Positions 58,828 through 60,000 of a stretch of DNA of 60,000 bases are shown here, one piece after another. The notes below the pieces were generated by a model. The model did no database searches and was not told the DNA's origin. It saw nothing but the letters and a program-made list of their open reading frames with translations. Source of the stretch: Nematostella vectensis. Its lineage: Eukaryota; Cnidaria; Anthozoa; Actiniaria; Edwardsiidae. The translations under genes and the position numbers were made by a program. The stretch's first letter is position 1. Each line of letters begins with the position of its first letter. The stretch lies in assembly GCF_932526225.1 (NCBI RefSeq), contig NC_064034.1:4390001-4450000 (forward strand), given 5' to 3'.

Positions 58828-60000
58828 CTTATTGCCAAGTTGGCATTATGAATATAAACACTTTACGCCTATTATTAGGCCAATTTTGTTAAACAGATGA
58901 GGAGGACAAAACAAATGCCCGCAAGTTTACCCAACAGGAATCAATTTGTGATCCAGAATGTATACCCGGGGTCATGTGCTGTACCCCGGGGTATTTTTAA
59001 GGCTCCTGAGGTATTGTTTAGGGAAGCAATTTTTGGTCGTGCAGGTATTTTTTAGGAGTATTTTTCGAATTTTCCGATGAGCATCCCTATCACTTTTACC
59101 CTGAAGAACCCCCCGGGTGCTGTACCCGGCGGATAACTGAATGTCGTAAAGGGTACATCTTGGCGTCTGATGGTAAAATCATCAAACTTTGAGATTGTTA
59201 TCAATATAGTAACATCCTACAAATATCATTCAAAAAGGGAAACAAAACCCCAGATGTAAACAACTTGATATCGTTAATTACAGACAATTGATAAGAAATC
59301 CGAGCAAAACTAGGGAGAAACAAAAATATACTAACAAATAAACAATAAATGAAAGACCTCTCAAACCTTGAAAGAATTTAGCGTTTGAGGTTTACCTACA
59401 AGATAATTTTGAGGATGATTTAGGTTAAAAACGTATCGTGTGTAAACTGTTTCAAAACGATTAATCGTGATGAAAAACTGCGTTAAAAAAGAAGACATTT
59501 TCACAATTATTCGCATTTAAATTTACCGCAAAATCAATAGAACTACTATTTGCCGACAATCTAACTCAATAAGGTGTGAAAAAAATATACCGGCTTTCCT
59601 TAACTTTGGAAAGCCGACAAAACACAATATGAAAAATATAGCGTCTAATTATCCAGCATTTTAGTGAGTGTAGTAGTCTAGTAAAAAAAAAAGAAAATAA
59701 AAAAACATATCATGGCTAAAAATATGTAAAGTGCTAGAAAAAATTGTTTAGTGCTGAAAACAAACTATATATACAAAACGTGCTGGCATAACAGCCACTC
59801 ACATACAGCTTAAAAAAGATTTTATATTCTTTCTTTATCTTTTCAGCTGCCGAAAGATGTGCAGATACCCGTGTTATGAGATGCAAAAATCCCTCCCCTT
59901 TCTCGAACAAGTTTCTATGTATCTTAGGCGATTGTGAATACTCAGGTGAAGCTTTGTTAGCTTGTGTACCATTCTATTTCAGTCATTCGTTGTGATCTGA

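Larger units (their letters stand above)
58013..60000. repeat. Dispersed repeat, copy B
   Basis: Its ends match 31567-32803 in the same orientation: 58013-58257 with the first part and 59027-60000 with the second. Between them are about 770 bp that copy A lacks, including a MITE and a 135-bp direct repeat. The copy continues past the window edge. Confidence 0.9.

Noticed and set aside
18293-60000. One large 27-kb segmental duplication, because two repeat pairs have offsets of 26.4-27.7 kb
   Set aside because: The DNA between the members of each pair is unrelated, and the offsets differ by several hundred bases, so the similar spacing looks coincidental.

Overview
The window looks like nuclear DNA of an early-branching metazoan, most likely an anthozoan cnidarian such as a sea anemone. 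The basis is multi-exon genes with short GT-AG introns, a brambleberry-type karyogamy gene, an animal CCDC17-like gene, an intronless class A GPCR, a CD36-family gene, a CR1-like LINE, and many small inverted-repeat elements and minisatellites. The species call is inference. All product names come from motif recognition by eye, since no database search was possible.

Layout. 0-5 kb: intergenic DNA with a hAT-like MITE, a second MITE and two tandem repeats. 5.3-10.3 kb (minus strand): a nine-exon gene whose phases all close, encoding about 556 aa. It is a Brambleberry/GEX1/Kar5 nuclear-fusion protein with a C-terminal Cys/His motif. 11.8-16 kb: a compound GATA/GGTA/GGGT microsatellite, a pogo-like TIR element carrying a HIRAN-like reading frame, and a small inverted-repeat element. 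16.9-18.5 kb (plus strand): an intronless CD36/SCARB receptor, followed by a 91-bp satellite array of about 46 copies with higher-order structure. 24.4-26.4 kb: a 2-kb Polinton-like miniature element with terminal inverted repeats and a 6-bp target duplication. 27.5-30.3 kb: the same roughly 18-bp minisatellite in inverted orientation on both sides of a 1.5-kb spacer. 31.6-32.8 kb and 58-60 kb: two copies of a dispersed repeat. 36-39.6 kb: a broken CR1-like LINE. 40.7-42.5 kb: a TIR element with remnants of a RecQ-like helicase and a zinc-finger gene. 43.6-45.5 kb: a small four-exon zinc-ribbon gene. 46-47.8 kb: a near-identical copy of the 3' end of the CD36 gene with its satellite. 48.2-57.6 kb (minus strand): at least 17 exons of a CCDC17-like gene, running toward the right edge, with an intronless GPCR nested on the opposite strand in one intron.

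The most unusual signal is that several introns of the two large minus-strand genes are filled with minisatellites whose units are copies of the adjoining exon edge and its splice site. There is an 82-bp array of donor copies in brambleberry, diverged donor copies after its transmembrane exon, a 58-bp array of donor copies in the CCDC17-like gene, and a 46-bp array of acceptor copies at the other end of that same intron. None of these unit lengths is a multiple of three. A second theme is that several transposon-like elements have ends made of short tandem repeats sharing a CCTCT...AAG...C..CACC-like core.
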